This document shows positions 17,037 to 25,377 of a DNA stretch of 64,000 nucleotides, piece by piece. The DNA comes from Sphaerotilus microaerophilus (lineage in GTDB: Bacteria; Pseudomonadota; Gammaproteobacteria; Burkholderiales; Burkholderiaceae_C). The position numbers and the translations under genes are program-made. How positions within the stretch are numbered: the first letter of the stretch is position 1; the number at the start of each line of letters is the position of its first letter. The DNA lies in the NCBI RefSeq assembly GCF_023734135.1, contig NZ_AP025730.1, positions 1,674,001 to 1,738,000 on the forward strand. Direction: 5' to 3'. Below the pieces are notes generated by a model, which was not told the origin of the DNA, made no database searches, and worked only from the letters and a program-made list of their open reading frames with translations.

Positions 17037-17930
17037 GCACTGGGGGCACCAGCTCGCCGGCAGGCGGCAAGCCCGGTCGGGGCGATCCGGCAGCAGGTGG
17101 CCGGCTGGTGTCGGCCTGGCAGCGGTGCCCGGCGGTGCGGGTGGCGTCGACCAGGTCGAAACGGGCGCGCGGGTAAGCGGTGCTGGCAGGCCAGCGGGCC
17201 GCAACGGCGTGCACCAGGGGCAGAAGCTCGCCGGCAAGCGCTGCAGGCCCGGCCGGCCGGGGCGATCCGGTGGCAGGTGGTCGGCCGGTGCGGGTGGCGT
17301 CGCCCAGGCCGAAGCAGTCACGCGGGTGGCAGTGCTGGCCAGGCGGCAGGCTGCAGCGGCGTGCACCAGTGGCAGCAGCTCGCCGGCAGGGGCGGCAAGC
17401 CCGGCCGGCCGGGGCGATCCGGTGGCGGGTGCCGGCCGGTGTCGGACTGCCAGCGGGGCGGGGCGGTGGCGTGGACCAGGCCGAAGCAGTCACGCGGGTG
17501 GCGGTGCTGGCAGGCCAGCGGGCTGCAACGGCGTGCACCAGGGGCAGCAGCTCGCCGGCAGGCGGCAGGCCCGGCCGGTCGGGGTGATCCGGCGGCAGGT
17601 GGCCGGCTGGTGTCGGCCGGCGGTTGTGCCCGGCGGTGCGGGTGGCGTCGACCAGGTCGGAGCGGTCACGCGGGTGGCGGTGCTGGCAGGCCAGCGGGCT
17701 GCAACGGTGGGCACCAGGTGCAGCAGCTCGCCGGCTGGGGCAGCAGGCCCGGCCGGTCGGGGCGATCCGGCGACGGGTGGCCGGCTGGTGTCGGCCTGGC
17801 AGCGGCGCCCGGCGGTGCGGGTAGCTTCGACCAGGCCGAAGCGGGCGCACGGGTGGCGATGCTGGCCGGCCTGCGGGCTGCAGCGGTGGGCACCAGGGGC
17901 AGCAGCTCGCCGGCAGGCCGGGCGATTGCG
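17037..17930. repeat. Mosaic GC-rich repeat array 2 (about 6 modules)
   Basis: The same module family as array 1 resumes 210 bp upstream of the 183-aa gene, with marker segments near 17045, 17220, 17375, 17546, 17724 and 17900. Several modules are near copies of modules in array 1; for example 17571-17715 closely resembles 15404-15543. The two arrays flank the 1.1-kb two-gene cassette at 15936-17036. Confidence 0.82.
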
Positions 17931-18482
17931 GGCGCATCTTGGACTTGCCTTTCCTCGCCCGCACACATTGCAGACGCCTGCACTCCGCCGGAAGGGCGGC
18001 CAGGCGGGGCACATCTTCGCAGCCAGTTTCCGGGGTTTTCCGCTGATGCATCAGCACCAGGGAAGCAAGGCCACGTCACATCGGGCGGAGTCACGCGGCA
18101 CCGGCACGGCAGGGGGCAAGGGCTTGGACCCCCTCCCCCCCAAAAACCTGCGCGCGCAGAAATCTGGGGAACCGGCCGGTCCTCCCCATGGGCAGCCCAG
18201 AGATTCAGACCCCCCTCCCCGGGTGTCCCGTGTCCCTCAAGTTCCCGCCCTGAGGAAGGCATGGGACACGAGGCGCGAATGTCCCCGTATTGCCAGACCC
18301 CAGGGAGGACCCACGGGCCACGGCCCGATGCTGGCAGCCCGGCTGCCGCATCGCCCACCAGGCAGGGCAGTGCAGGGGCGGCGGTGGTCGGCCGGCTCTT
18401 GCTGGCGGCGCCGACAGACTGGCAAGGGCCGGCAGGGGGGTCAGATGTGACTGAGGTTGAACACTTCATCTTCTCCTTCTCT
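17931..18482. other. Non-coding stretch between repeat array 2 and right iterons
   Basis: No convincing gene is seen. An inverted repeat GTGTCCC (18231-18237)/GGGACAC (18264-18270) with an inner CCTCA/TGAGG could form a structured RNA or a protein site. A C-rich tract occurs near 18129-18140. Confidence 0.4.
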
Positions 18483-18599
18483 TGCCCCCGTTGCCCCCGT
18501 TTTGCCCCCGTCCCTGCCCCCGTCCCCCTGATCGGCCGCAAAGCCGCGCCGTTGCTGGGTTCGTGGCCGATTCGAGGCCACTTGCCCCCGTGCCCCCGT
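18483..18599. repeat. Right iteron cluster, six TGCCCCCGT copies
   Basis: TGCCCCCGT occurs at 18483-18491, 18492-18500, 18503-18511, 18515-18523, 18583-18591 and 18591-18599, all in one orientation. It is the counterpart of the cluster at 2876-2977. In the circular form the two would lie about 3 kb apart across the att junction. From 18600 to the integrase stop at 18962 I see no gene. Confidence 0.65.
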
Positions 18600-18961
18600 C
18601 GGGTCGTGCACGCCGGCCAAATCTGCGCGCCACTTCCGGCGCTGCAGCAGACCACCAGGTGAGCGCCACCCGTGCGGCCCGTCTTCCCTTCTGGTGCCCC
18701 TGACAGCCCACCGCCGGCCACAGGCGCGCGAAGACAGAACCCCCGCGCCCCCTCCCTGGGCCGGGCCGTAGATCCGCCCATGGCGGCCCGCTGCTGCCTG
18801 CGTCGCGTGCCGAAGCCCTGCCTGCATGCAGGGCACACAAGCCAGATGGACAACGCCCGGCACAGGGCCGGGCGGGTGTGGGTGCTGGGTGGCTGTGGGG
18901 CGCCTGGCTGACGTTGCAGCAGGGCACCAGGAAGCGGGCGGCAGGGTCGCGCGTGGCCAGC

Positions 18962-20254
18962 TCAGGCAGTGCGCAGGGGCAGCACCTGGGCGCCGCCGCT
19001 GCGCATGGCGTCGACGCGATTGCCCCACCAGTCCAGCAGAGCCCGGCGTTCGGGCAGGTACTCCGCCCGGTTGTAGGCGCCGCGCACGCCGTCGCGCTCT
19101 TCATGGGCCAGTTGGCGTTCGATCACGTCGGCGCGGTGTCCGGCCTCGTTGGCGCTGGTGCTGAACAGCGTCCGCATGCCGTGGGCAGTGGCCTCGCCCT
19201 TGTAGCCCATGCGGGCCAGGGCGCTGTTCAGGGTGTTGGCGCTGATCGGCTTGGACGGATAGAAGGGGCTCGGGAAGACCAGCGGACCCGAGCCGGTCAA
19301 GGGCCGCAGTTCGGCCAGCACGGCCAGCGCCTGGCGCGACAGCGGCACCAGGTGTTCGGTCTTCATCTTCATTCGCTCGCCAGGGATGCGCCACAGGCCG
19401 GCCGCTTCGTCGAACTCCACCCAGCGGGCGCCGCGCAGCTCGCCGGGGCGGACGGCGGTCAGCACCAGGAAGAGCAGGGCGCATCGCATCAGCGGGTCGC
19501 GCCCGTAGCCGGCCAGCTGGCGCAGGAAGGCGGGCGCATCCTGGGCAGACAGCGCCGGCCGGTGCTGGGTGGCTCGGGGCCGCAGGATCTCGGCGGGCTT
19601 CAGGGGATAGGTGGGATCGGTGGTCAGGTGCTCGTGAGCCACCGCGTACCGGAACAGGGAGCGCAGGCGCTGGAAAACCCGGCTGGCCATCTCGGCAGCG
19701 CCTGCGGCTTCGATGCGCTGCACGCACTCGCGCACCTGGCCGGGCGTCACCTCGCCAATGGGTACCCGGCCGATGTGGGGGAAGACGTGGCGTTCAAAGG
19801 AGGCTTCGATCTTCTCCCGGGTGCCCTTGGTCCAGGCCCCTGCGCGGTGGTCCAGCCAGTCGCCGGCCAGGGCCTGCAGGCTGCCAGCCGGCGGCAGCTG
19901 GGCAGCCTCGCGGCGTTGCGCCTCGCGTTCGTCGGCACGCTCGCGGGCAGCCTCGGTCCGTGCGTCCTTGCGGACCTCGCTGGGGTCGGTGCCTGCCGCC
20001 ACCAGGGCGCGGGCGTCGGTGGCCTTCTGCCGGGCCAGCGCCAGGCCGGTAGCAGGGTAGGTGCCCAGGCTCAGGGTCTTGCGCCGGCCGTGGATGCTGA
20101 AGTCGAACCGCCAGGCATGTGACCCGCCCTTGACCAGTGGCAGCAGGTAGAGCCCGGCCCCGTCGCTGATCCGCCCGGCCGGTTTCTGGCCGGTGGTGAT
20201 CGCCTTGAGCATGGCGCGCAAGGCCGTGTCGCTGTTGATGAGATTGAAGGCCAC
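18962..20254 (-). CDS. P4-type tyrosine integrase
   Basis: The protein has 430 aa. The N-terminal DUF4102-type arm-binding domain has SDGAGLYLLPLVKGGSHAWR and GRRKTLSLGTYPATGLALAR. After a charged linker (90-120) come the core-binding SAM-like domain and the catalytic domain with Arg269 (TAVRPGELRG), His358-x-x-Arg361 (HGMR), His384 and the nucleophile Tyr394 (GAYNRAEY). All catalytic residues are present. It is the last gene before attR and the tRNA, transcribed away from the tRNA into the island. Four GTTACTGCA sites directly upstream may tie its expression to arm-site occupancy. It should catalyse insertion into and excision from tRNA-Arg. Confidence 0.95.
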   Translation of the reverse strand: MAFNLINSDTALRAMLKAITTGQKPAGRISDGAGLYLLPLVKGGSHAWRFDFSIHGRRKTLSLGTYPATGLALARQKATDARALVAAGTDPSEVRKDARTEAARERADEREAQRREAAQLPPAGSLQALAGDWLDHRAGAWTKGTREKIEASFERHVFPHIGRVPIGEVTPGQVRECVQRIEAAGAAEMASRVFQRLRSLFRYAVAHEHLTTDPTYPLKPAEILRPRATQHRPALSAQDAPAFLRQLAGYGRDPLMRCALLFLVLTAVRPGELRGARWVEFDEAAGLWRIPGERMKMKTEHLVPLSRQALAVLAELRPLTGSGPLVFPSPFYPSKPISANTLNSALARMGYKGEATAHGMRTLFSTSANEAGHRADVIERQLAHEERDGVRGAYNRAEYLPERRALLDWWGNRVDAMRSGGAQVLPLRTA

Positions 20255-20265
20255 CGCCGGGCTCC

Positions 20266-20325
20266 TGCAGTAACTCGCCGGACCGATGCAGTAACCCGGC
20301 TCTGGTTACTGCGGAAGTTACTGCA
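20266..20325. promoter_or_regulatory. Integrase arm-type sites, right end
   Basis: TGCAGTAAC at 20266-20274 and 20287-20295 and, in opposite orientation, GTTACTGC at 20305-20312 and GTTACTGCA at 20317-20325 form a cluster between the integrase start and attR. The same motif is present inside attL. The sites overlap the likely integrase promoter region, which would allow autoregulation. Confidence 0.6.
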
Positions 20326-20364
20326 CCCGGGCGCGGCTGTCAGCGGATTTCAGCGGAAGTCCAC

Positions 20365-20456
20365 GGAAGCAAAAAGCCCGCCTTCAGAGTGAAGAAGCGG
20401 GCTTCGTGGACTTCGGCGGACCCCGGCGGAAGCATCGATGGTCCCCTCGACAGGAA
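20365..20456. repeat. attR: right direct repeat overlapping tRNA-Arg 3' end
   Basis: This is the partner of 1865-1956. It includes the tRNA 3' end (20439-20456) and an island-borne terminator copy. Differences from the left copy cluster between the terminator and the tRNA segment, as expected if the identical core is only the tRNA part. Confidence 0.85.
20371..20404 (-). terminator. Rho-independent terminator downstream of tRNA-Arg (attR copy)
   Basis: The same stem and five-T tail as at 1871-1904 lie 35 bp after the CCA end of the tRNA. The island appears to have brought this copy and so restored a terminator for the tRNA it interrupted. Confidence 0.8.
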
Positions 20457-20513
20457 TCGAACCTGTATCTGCCGCTTAGGAGGCGGCCGTTCTATCCATT
20501 GAACTACGAGGAG
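20439..20513 (-). tRNA. tRNA-Arg (anticodon CCU)
   Basis: A complete cloverleaf can be drawn: acceptor CTCCTCG/CGAGGGG (one T-G wobble), D arm GTTC/GAAC, anticodon stem GCCGC/GCGGC around loop CTCCTAA (anticodon CCT), and T arm ACAGG-TTCGATT-CCTGT. It has discriminator A and an encoded CCA. It is the integration site of the island and stays intact after insertion. Confidence 0.95.
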
Positions 20514-20609
20514 TCGTCCGGCGCACGGAGCGGGCCGAAGAGAAAGGCCACTGCAGGTGCCGCCCCGGGAGTGGAGGGCGGTTCGAACGGAACCGACTGC
20601 AGGGCCTCG

Positions 20610-20630
20610 GGGGGCACATTGTAGGCCCCC
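20610..20630 (-). terminator. Possible hairpin after tamB
   Basis: GGGGGC (20610-20615) and GCCCCC (20625-20630) form a strong stem about 50 bp downstream of the tamB stop. There is no T-run, so terminator function is uncertain. Confidence 0.35.
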
Positions 20631-20681
20631 TGGCTGCGGGGTTGGCGGGGTGCAGCGGGCCGGCAACGGGGCCCTGGCGGT

Positions 20682-23600
20682 TCAGCGTTGGGGCTTTGTC
20701 GCGGACGGCGAAGCAGCCGGGGCCTGGGCCGGTGCCGGGCCGGCCGAGGTGGCGGCGCCCGGGATGGGCAGGGGCAGCATGCCGGGGGTGCCCCATTTCC
20801 AGGTCCAGATCAGGTCCAGGGCGTTCTCGGTGCCAGTCTGTGCGCGGAAGGTGAAGCGCTGGGCAGCGCGGTAGATCAGCTGCCAGGAGCCGCTGGCGGC
20901 GTTCAGGCCACGTTCGTAGCCGAGGTACCAGCGGCGGCTGAGCTGCTTGCCCAGCGAGACCACGGTTTCGCGGGTGTCGCCGTCCTCCTTGCGCACCGAG
21001 AGCTGGTCCAGGCCGATGCGCTCGATCAGCGAGGGGCTGTCGTCCTCCCCGGTGATGAGGGCGAAGGCGGCGCGCTGCAGCAGCGACAGGTCGGTGCGGC
21101 CCAGGCCGTCCGAAGCGCGGCCGAGCAGGAGGTAGGAGAGCTTGTCGGTCTCGGTCAGCTCGGGCTCGCTGAACAGGCGGATGCGCGGGCTCTGCGCCGT
21201 GCCGGTGATGGCCACGCCCACGCGCAGGTCCTCCAGGTCGGGCTTGGTGGCCTCGATGTCCAGACGAGGGTTGTCCGCCGCGCCGCCGAACAGGATGATG
21301 CCGCGGTCGATGCTCAGCTTCTGGCCGTAGGCGGTGTAGCTGCCTTCCTCGGCCTGGACGTCGCCGTGGATGGCGAGCTTGTTGGCCGGGGTGGTCAGGC
21401 GCAGCTCGCCGGTCAGCCGGGTGGCCAGGCCGCGCCCGGCCAGGTGGAGCTGCTGGCCCAGGCCGACGCGCAGGTCCAGGACGGTGCTGCGCTGTGGACC
21501 GCGGGCGGCGGTGGCTGGGCGCTCGGTGGTGGCGGCGTCGCTGCCGTGGCGCTCCACGCTGACGTCATCGGCCAGTGAAGGGGCGTCGCGCTGGGTGAAG
21601 TCGAAGCGGCCCTCGTCGATGACCAGGCGGCCCTTCAGTGCGGTGCTGCGGGCGTCGACCGTCAGCTCGGCCTGGCCGCTGGCGACGATGCGCCGGTCCA
21701 CCCGCTGCTGGGCGGCGAAGCGGCTGGCCTCGATCTGGGCCACCAGCCGGGGGTTGGCGCCGAACTGAATCTGGCCCGTGGCAGCCAGCCGCCCGGCGCC
21801 GGCCTGCACGCTGAACTGCTCGATGCGGGCGGTGTCGCCAGCCAGTGCGATGCGCACGGCCGCGTCACGCCAGTCCACGCCCTGCAGCAGGTTGCGCACG
21901 GCGAGGCGCTGGCCGACCAGCTCGCCGCTGAACTCGGGGGCGCCGACGCGGCCGGCCACCGCCGCATGGGTGTCGAGCTGGCCGCTCAGGCGCCAGCCGG
22001 CCGGCAGCCAGCGGCCCCAGTGGCCGAGCTGCGCGATGCGCAGGTCGATGCGGCCGCTCAGGGGGGCGCCCGCAGGCGGCCAGAAGGCACCGGGCGGCGC
22101 CTGCACGGACTGCTCGCCGTCGAGGCGCCCGAGGTTGCCGCCGGCCACCTGCTGGGTCAGGCGCCACTGGCCGTCGCGCGCGCTGATGGCCAGCCGCAGG
22201 TCGTCCAGGCCCAGGCGCTGCGGGCCGGCCGGGTTGTCCGGATCCTGCACCAGCAGGTCGCCCTGCAGCCGCCCGATCTCGGCATGGGCGTTGAAGTGCT
22301 GGGGCGTGGCCTGCACCTCGATGCGCCCGCCCATCCGCAGGTCGCCCCCCCAGCCGAAGCCGGGTTGGGCTCGCGCCAGCAGCGGCGCGATGGCCAGCGG
22401 CTCCAGCTCGGCGCGCAGCTGCAGGCTGCGCTGGGGCGCTGCCGCTGCGGCGGCTGCCCCGGGGGTGGCGCTGCCCGGTTCATCGCGCCAGGTCAATTCG
22501 TCCAGCCGCAGGCGGGCGTCGGCCAGGGTGGCCTGCGTGCGGCCCACCTGCACGCTGCTGCCCTCGGGGCCGTGGCTGAGGCGCAGGGGGGTGGTGGCCA
22601 GGCTGATCAGCGTGGCCAGGGTGGGTGGGGCTGCCTGTGGGAGTGCCTGTGGCGACTGGCCCGCCGGTGGTGCCTGGCCTGTCTGCACCGACGGCACCGA
22701 CGGCGTGCCGTTCCCGCCCGGCGCCAGCAGCTCCTGCAGGCTGGCCTGGGACAGCTCACCCTGCCAGGCAAAGCGTGCCGCCGACAGGTCCAGCCGCAGG
22801 TCACCGGCCCCCTGCGCCTGGACGGTGAAGCGCCGCGGGGGAGCCGCAGGCGTGGTCTCGGTCGCGGCCTCCCCGGCGCGTTCGAAGTCGGCCGAGGCCT
22901 GCATCCGGTGGGCCGAGTTGCGGCCTTCGATGCGCAGCTGCAGGGCCTGGAGCAGCGGTTCGGCGCCGCCGAGCCGGCGGGCCTGGATGTCCACGTCGAT
23001 GGGATCGTTGCCGTCGCTGCCGGCCTGCCAGCGGGCCTGCACCCCCGCGACCTGCCACTGCGGTGGCGTGGCCGGCGGGGCGGGGCCTGCCGTGGCCGTC
23101 GTCTGCTGCCAGCCGCGCAGGGGCTGCTCGCTGCCCGCCTGCAGCTGGCCCCGGCTGCGCAGGCGCGGCCAGCGCCCGTCCAGCTCCAGCTGCCCCTGCG
23201 TGTCGCCTGCGAGTGCGAGGGGGTGGGTCGGGTCGATCAGCCGCCACCAGGGCGCCAGGGCCTGCAGGGCGGGGCTGGACCAGTTCAGCCGCCAGCGGTC
23301 CTGGCCGTGGTTGGGGTCGAGGTCAGCGTGCAGTCGCAGCTCGGTGGCCTGTGGCGCGTTCCCGGCATGGAGCTGCAGGTCGGCCAGCAGGTGGGGCACC
23401 GGACCGAGCGCGACGTCGCTCTGCGAGCTGCGCAGCTGCAGCTCGCCTTGCATGGGCACGCCGGCCAGCATGCTGGGATCTAGGTGCAATTGCGCCTCGC
23501 CGCGCAAGGCGGCCAGGCGGGTCAGGCCGGTGGCCGGTGCGGCGCTGCGGCGGTCGGGCAGCTGCAGGTCGATGCGGGCCTGCCCGTCGAGCCGGTGCGG

Positions 23601-25367
23601 ACCACGGCGCAGCGGGTGGTCGCCCGGCCCGGGCCACCAGACCAGCGGGTCGAAGGCGTGCAGGCCGCTGTGCAGCTGCAGGCGCCAGCTGGCCGCATCG
23701 CGGCGCAGTTGCCCGGTGGCTTCCAGGTGCGCGGTGCCGGATTCGGCCCGCAGCTGCTTGAGCTCGACGTGCTGGGCATCGCCCAGCAGCTCCACGCGCA
23801 GCCGCACGGCGGGCAGGCCGGCACCGATGAGGTGGCCGGTCAGGTCGGTGCGCAGGTCCAGCCGGGCACCGTCCGGGGCGAGCTGGTGCAGCGTACCGCT
23901 GGCCGCAGCGGCCTCTCCAGCCGCGGTCGTCGGGGCCGGGGAGGGTGCCCCCAGCGGCCAGGCCAGTTCCAGGGCCAGCGGTCCACCCAGGTGCAGGGCC
24001 GGCGCGGCCTGGTGCAGCTGGGCGGGTTGCAGGGCGGTCAGCCGGGCGGTCAGCCCGAGGTCAAGCCGCCGCGCGGCGCCACTGCCGACCAGCGCCCAGT
24101 GGCCCTCGGCGTCGATCTGCCCGGTGTCCCGTCGGGCACCTTGGCGAGCGTCCGGTGGCGCGGCGGCGAGCTGCAGCCGCAACCTCTCGATGCGCCCCTG
24201 GTCGATCGAGCTGAGCTGGCCGCGCGCCTCCAGCTCGATGCGACGCAGCGGCAGCTCGCCAGCGTCGAGGCGGCCGGGGCGCTGGTTGTCCAGCGCGACT
24301 TGCAGGCCCAGCGGGTTGGCCGCGCGGCCAGGGCTGTCGGCGCTCAGGCGGGCGTCGATCTGCCCCGTCAGCGCGGTGCGCGGCAGGCCGGTGGCCAGGG
24401 GCGCCAGGTCGAGCCCGGCCAGCCGGGCCTGCAGGTGGGCCAGCGGCTGGCGTGCCACGGGTTCCACCTCGGCGTCGGCCTGCAGGGACTGGCCCCGCGC
24501 CGCCAGCTCGGCGTGGATCTGCAGCCGGGCCAGCGGGCCGTGCCCGGTGAGCCGGGCGGACCAGTCGGCTGGCGCTTGGGTTGGGGCGCTGGCGCTGCCT
24601 TCGGGCGCTGGCGGTGAAACTGGCGGCGCGGGCCGGAGCCGCAGCGCGGCGTCGAGGGCCAGGGGCGCGGCAGCGCCGAGCGTGGCCTCTCCCTCCGCCA
24701 GCACGCGGTCCCAGCGCGCCTGCAGGCCCTCCAGGCGGTGCAGCGCGGCCGGGCCGGCACCCAGTTGCAGCCGGCCGGCCAGGCCGCGCACCGGGCGGGC
24801 GCGGATGGCGTCGAAGAGCACTTCGTCGACGCGCACCTCGTCGAGATCCACCTGCAGCGGCAGGATGAGGTGGGTGGGCAGGACGACCGGGTTGGGGTCG
24901 TCCGATGGCCCCTGCAGGTCCACCCGCCGGGCCTGCAGCCGCGCCACCTGCAACCGGGCCGGGCCGGGGCCGGACAGGCTCAGCTGCAGGCCCTGCCAGG
25001 CCAGCGCGTCGATGACCAGCTCGCGGCGGCTGCCCAGCCGCCAGCGCAGCTGCTGCACGGCGAAGTCACCCAGCAGCCGGCCTTGCACGCCCTGCGCCTG
25101 CAGCCCGGGCAGCAGGGCCAGCAGCGCACGCGCACCGGCGGTCGTTCCGAGCGCCCAGGCCAGCGAGGCCGCCACCAGCAGTGCGAGCAGCAGCGCCAGC
25201 AGCGTGGCGATCGCGCCGCGCCAGAGCAGGCTGCGGCGCTGGCGATGCGGCACTGGCGCCGGGGTCGGGGCCGGGGTCGGGGCCGGGGGCGCAGCGAGGC
25301 CGGGCGAGGGATCGGGCCGGGGCGGAGGCAAGGGCGGAGGCAAGGGAGAGGGCGGCGGCAGGCTCAT
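20682..25367 (-). CDS. tamB: Translocation and assembly module inner-membrane protein TamB
   Basis: The protein has 1561 aa. A Pro-rich cytoplasmic N-terminus (residues 3-43) precedes one transmembrane helix (LLALLLALLVAASLAWALG). A very long periplasmic beta-rich body (AsmA/DUF490 type) with many short 'L.L..' repeats follows. The C-terminal DUF490 region is well preserved (GRFDFTQRDAPSLADDVSVE, EEGSYTAYGQKLSIDRGIIL, SYLLLGRASDGLG). With TamA it helps transport lipids or insert outer-membrane proteins across the periplasm. The start ATG at 25367 is chosen because the upstream frame lies inside tamA. It follows tamA by 10 bp, one operon. The C-terminus carries an Ala/Pro tail. Confidence 0.93.
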   Translation of the reverse strand: MSLPPPSPLPPPLPPPRPDPSPGLAAPPAPTPAPTPAPVPHRQRRSLLWRGAIATLLALLLALLVAASLAWALGTTAGARALLALLPGLQAQGVQGRLLGDFAVQQLRWRLGSRRELVIDALAWQGLQLSLSGPGPARLQVARLQARRVDLQGPSDDPNPVVLPTHLILPLQVDLDEVRVDEVLFDAIRARPVRGLAGRLQLGAGPAALHRLEGLQARWDRVLAEGEATLGAAAPLALDAALRLRPAPPVSPPAPEGSASAPTQAPADWSARLTGHGPLARLQIHAELAARGQSLQADAEVEPVARQPLAHLQARLAGLDLAPLATGLPRTALTGQIDARLSADSPGRAANPLGLQVALDNQRPGRLDAGELPLRRIELEARGQLSSIDQGRIERLRLQLAAAPPDARQGARRDTGQIDAEGHWALVGSGAARRLDLGLTARLTALQPAQLHQAAPALHLGGPLALELAWPLGAPSPAPTTAAGEAAAASGTLHQLAPDGARLDLRTDLTGHLIGAGLPAVRLRVELLGDAQHVELKQLRAESGTAHLEATGQLRRDAASWRLQLHSGLHAFDPLVWWPGPGDHPLRRGPHRLDGQARIDLQLPDRRSAAPATGLTRLAALRGEAQLHLDPSMLAGVPMQGELQLRSSQSDVALGPVPHLLADLQLHAGNAPQATELRLHADLDPNHGQDRWRLNWSSPALQALAPWWRLIDPTHPLALAGDTQGQLELDGRWPRLRSRGQLQAGSEQPLRGWQQTTATAGPAPPATPPQWQVAGVQARWQAGSDGNDPIDVDIQARRLGGAEPLLQALQLRIEGRNSAHRMQASADFERAGEAATETTPAAPPRRFTVQAQGAGDLRLDLSAARFAWQGELSQASLQELLAPGGNGTPSVPSVQTGQAPPAGQSPQALPQAAPPTLATLISLATTPLRLSHGPEGSSVQVGRTQATLADARLRLDELTWRDEPGSATPGAAAAAAAPQRSLQLRAELEPLAIAPLLARAQPGFGWGGDLRMGGRIEVQATPQHFNAHAEIGRLQGDLLVQDPDNPAGPQRLGLDDLRLAISARDGQWRLTQQVAGGNLGRLDGEQSVQAPPGAFWPPAGAPLSGRIDLRIAQLGHWGRWLPAGWRLSGQLDTHAAVAGRVGAPEFSGELVGQRLAVRNLLQGVDWRDAAVRIALAGDTARIEQFSVQAGAGRLAATGQIQFGANPRLVAQIEASRFAAQQRVDRRIVASGQAELTVDARSTALKGRLVIDEGRFDFTQRDAPSLADDVSVERHGSDAATTERPATAARGPQRSTVLDLRVGLGQQLHLAGRGLATRLTGELRLTTPANKLAIHGDVQAEEGSYTAYGQKLSIDRGIILFGGAADNPRLDIEATKPDLEDLRVGVAITGTAQSPRIRLFSEPELTETDKLSYLLLGRASDGLGRTDLSLLQRAAFALITGEDDSPSLIERIGLDQLSVRKEDGDTRETVVSLGKQLSRRWYLGYERGLNAASGSWQLIYRAAQRFTFRAQTGTENALDLIWTWKWGTPGMLPLPIPGAATSAGPAPAQAPAASPSATKPQR

Positions 25368-25377
25368 CGTGCCCCCG

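Larger units (their letters stand above)
1865..20456. mobile_element. P4-like integrative satellite/genomic island at tRNA-Arg(CCU)
   Basis: The element is about 18.5 kb. It is bounded by 92-bp imperfect direct repeats (1865-1956 and 20365-20456) that both contain the tRNA 3' end and its terminator. A P4-type tyrosine integrase sits next to the intact tRNA. Diagnostic P4-family modules are an AlpA regulator, an Ash-type leader and a PriCT-Toprim-DUF927 primase-helicase. Almost all genes lie on the minus strand. The attachment crossover is probably in the tRNA 3'-end segment (about 1936-1956 and 20439-20456), so the true element is about 1940-20445. No capsid, portal or terminase genes are seen, which fits a satellite that depends on a helper or an integrative element without its own packaging. 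Confidence 0.85.

Noticed and set aside
11310..17824. Long reading frames of 200-740 codons on both strands across the repeat arrays
   Set aside because: They are frames kept open by high GC and repetition. They switch frame between 178-bp modules, have extreme Arg/Pro/Ala composition and lack ribosome sites. Only the segment 11310-12041 is protein-like.
12183..17930. CRISPR array
   Set aside because: Modules are 147-178 bp with no short identical repeat and unique spacers of constant size, and no cas gene is nearby.
12183..17930. Integron cassette array or diversity-generating retroelement
   Set aside because: No attC core sites (GTTRRRY/RYYYAAC), no intI and no genes between modules. No reverse transcriptase and no adenine-specific variation pattern.
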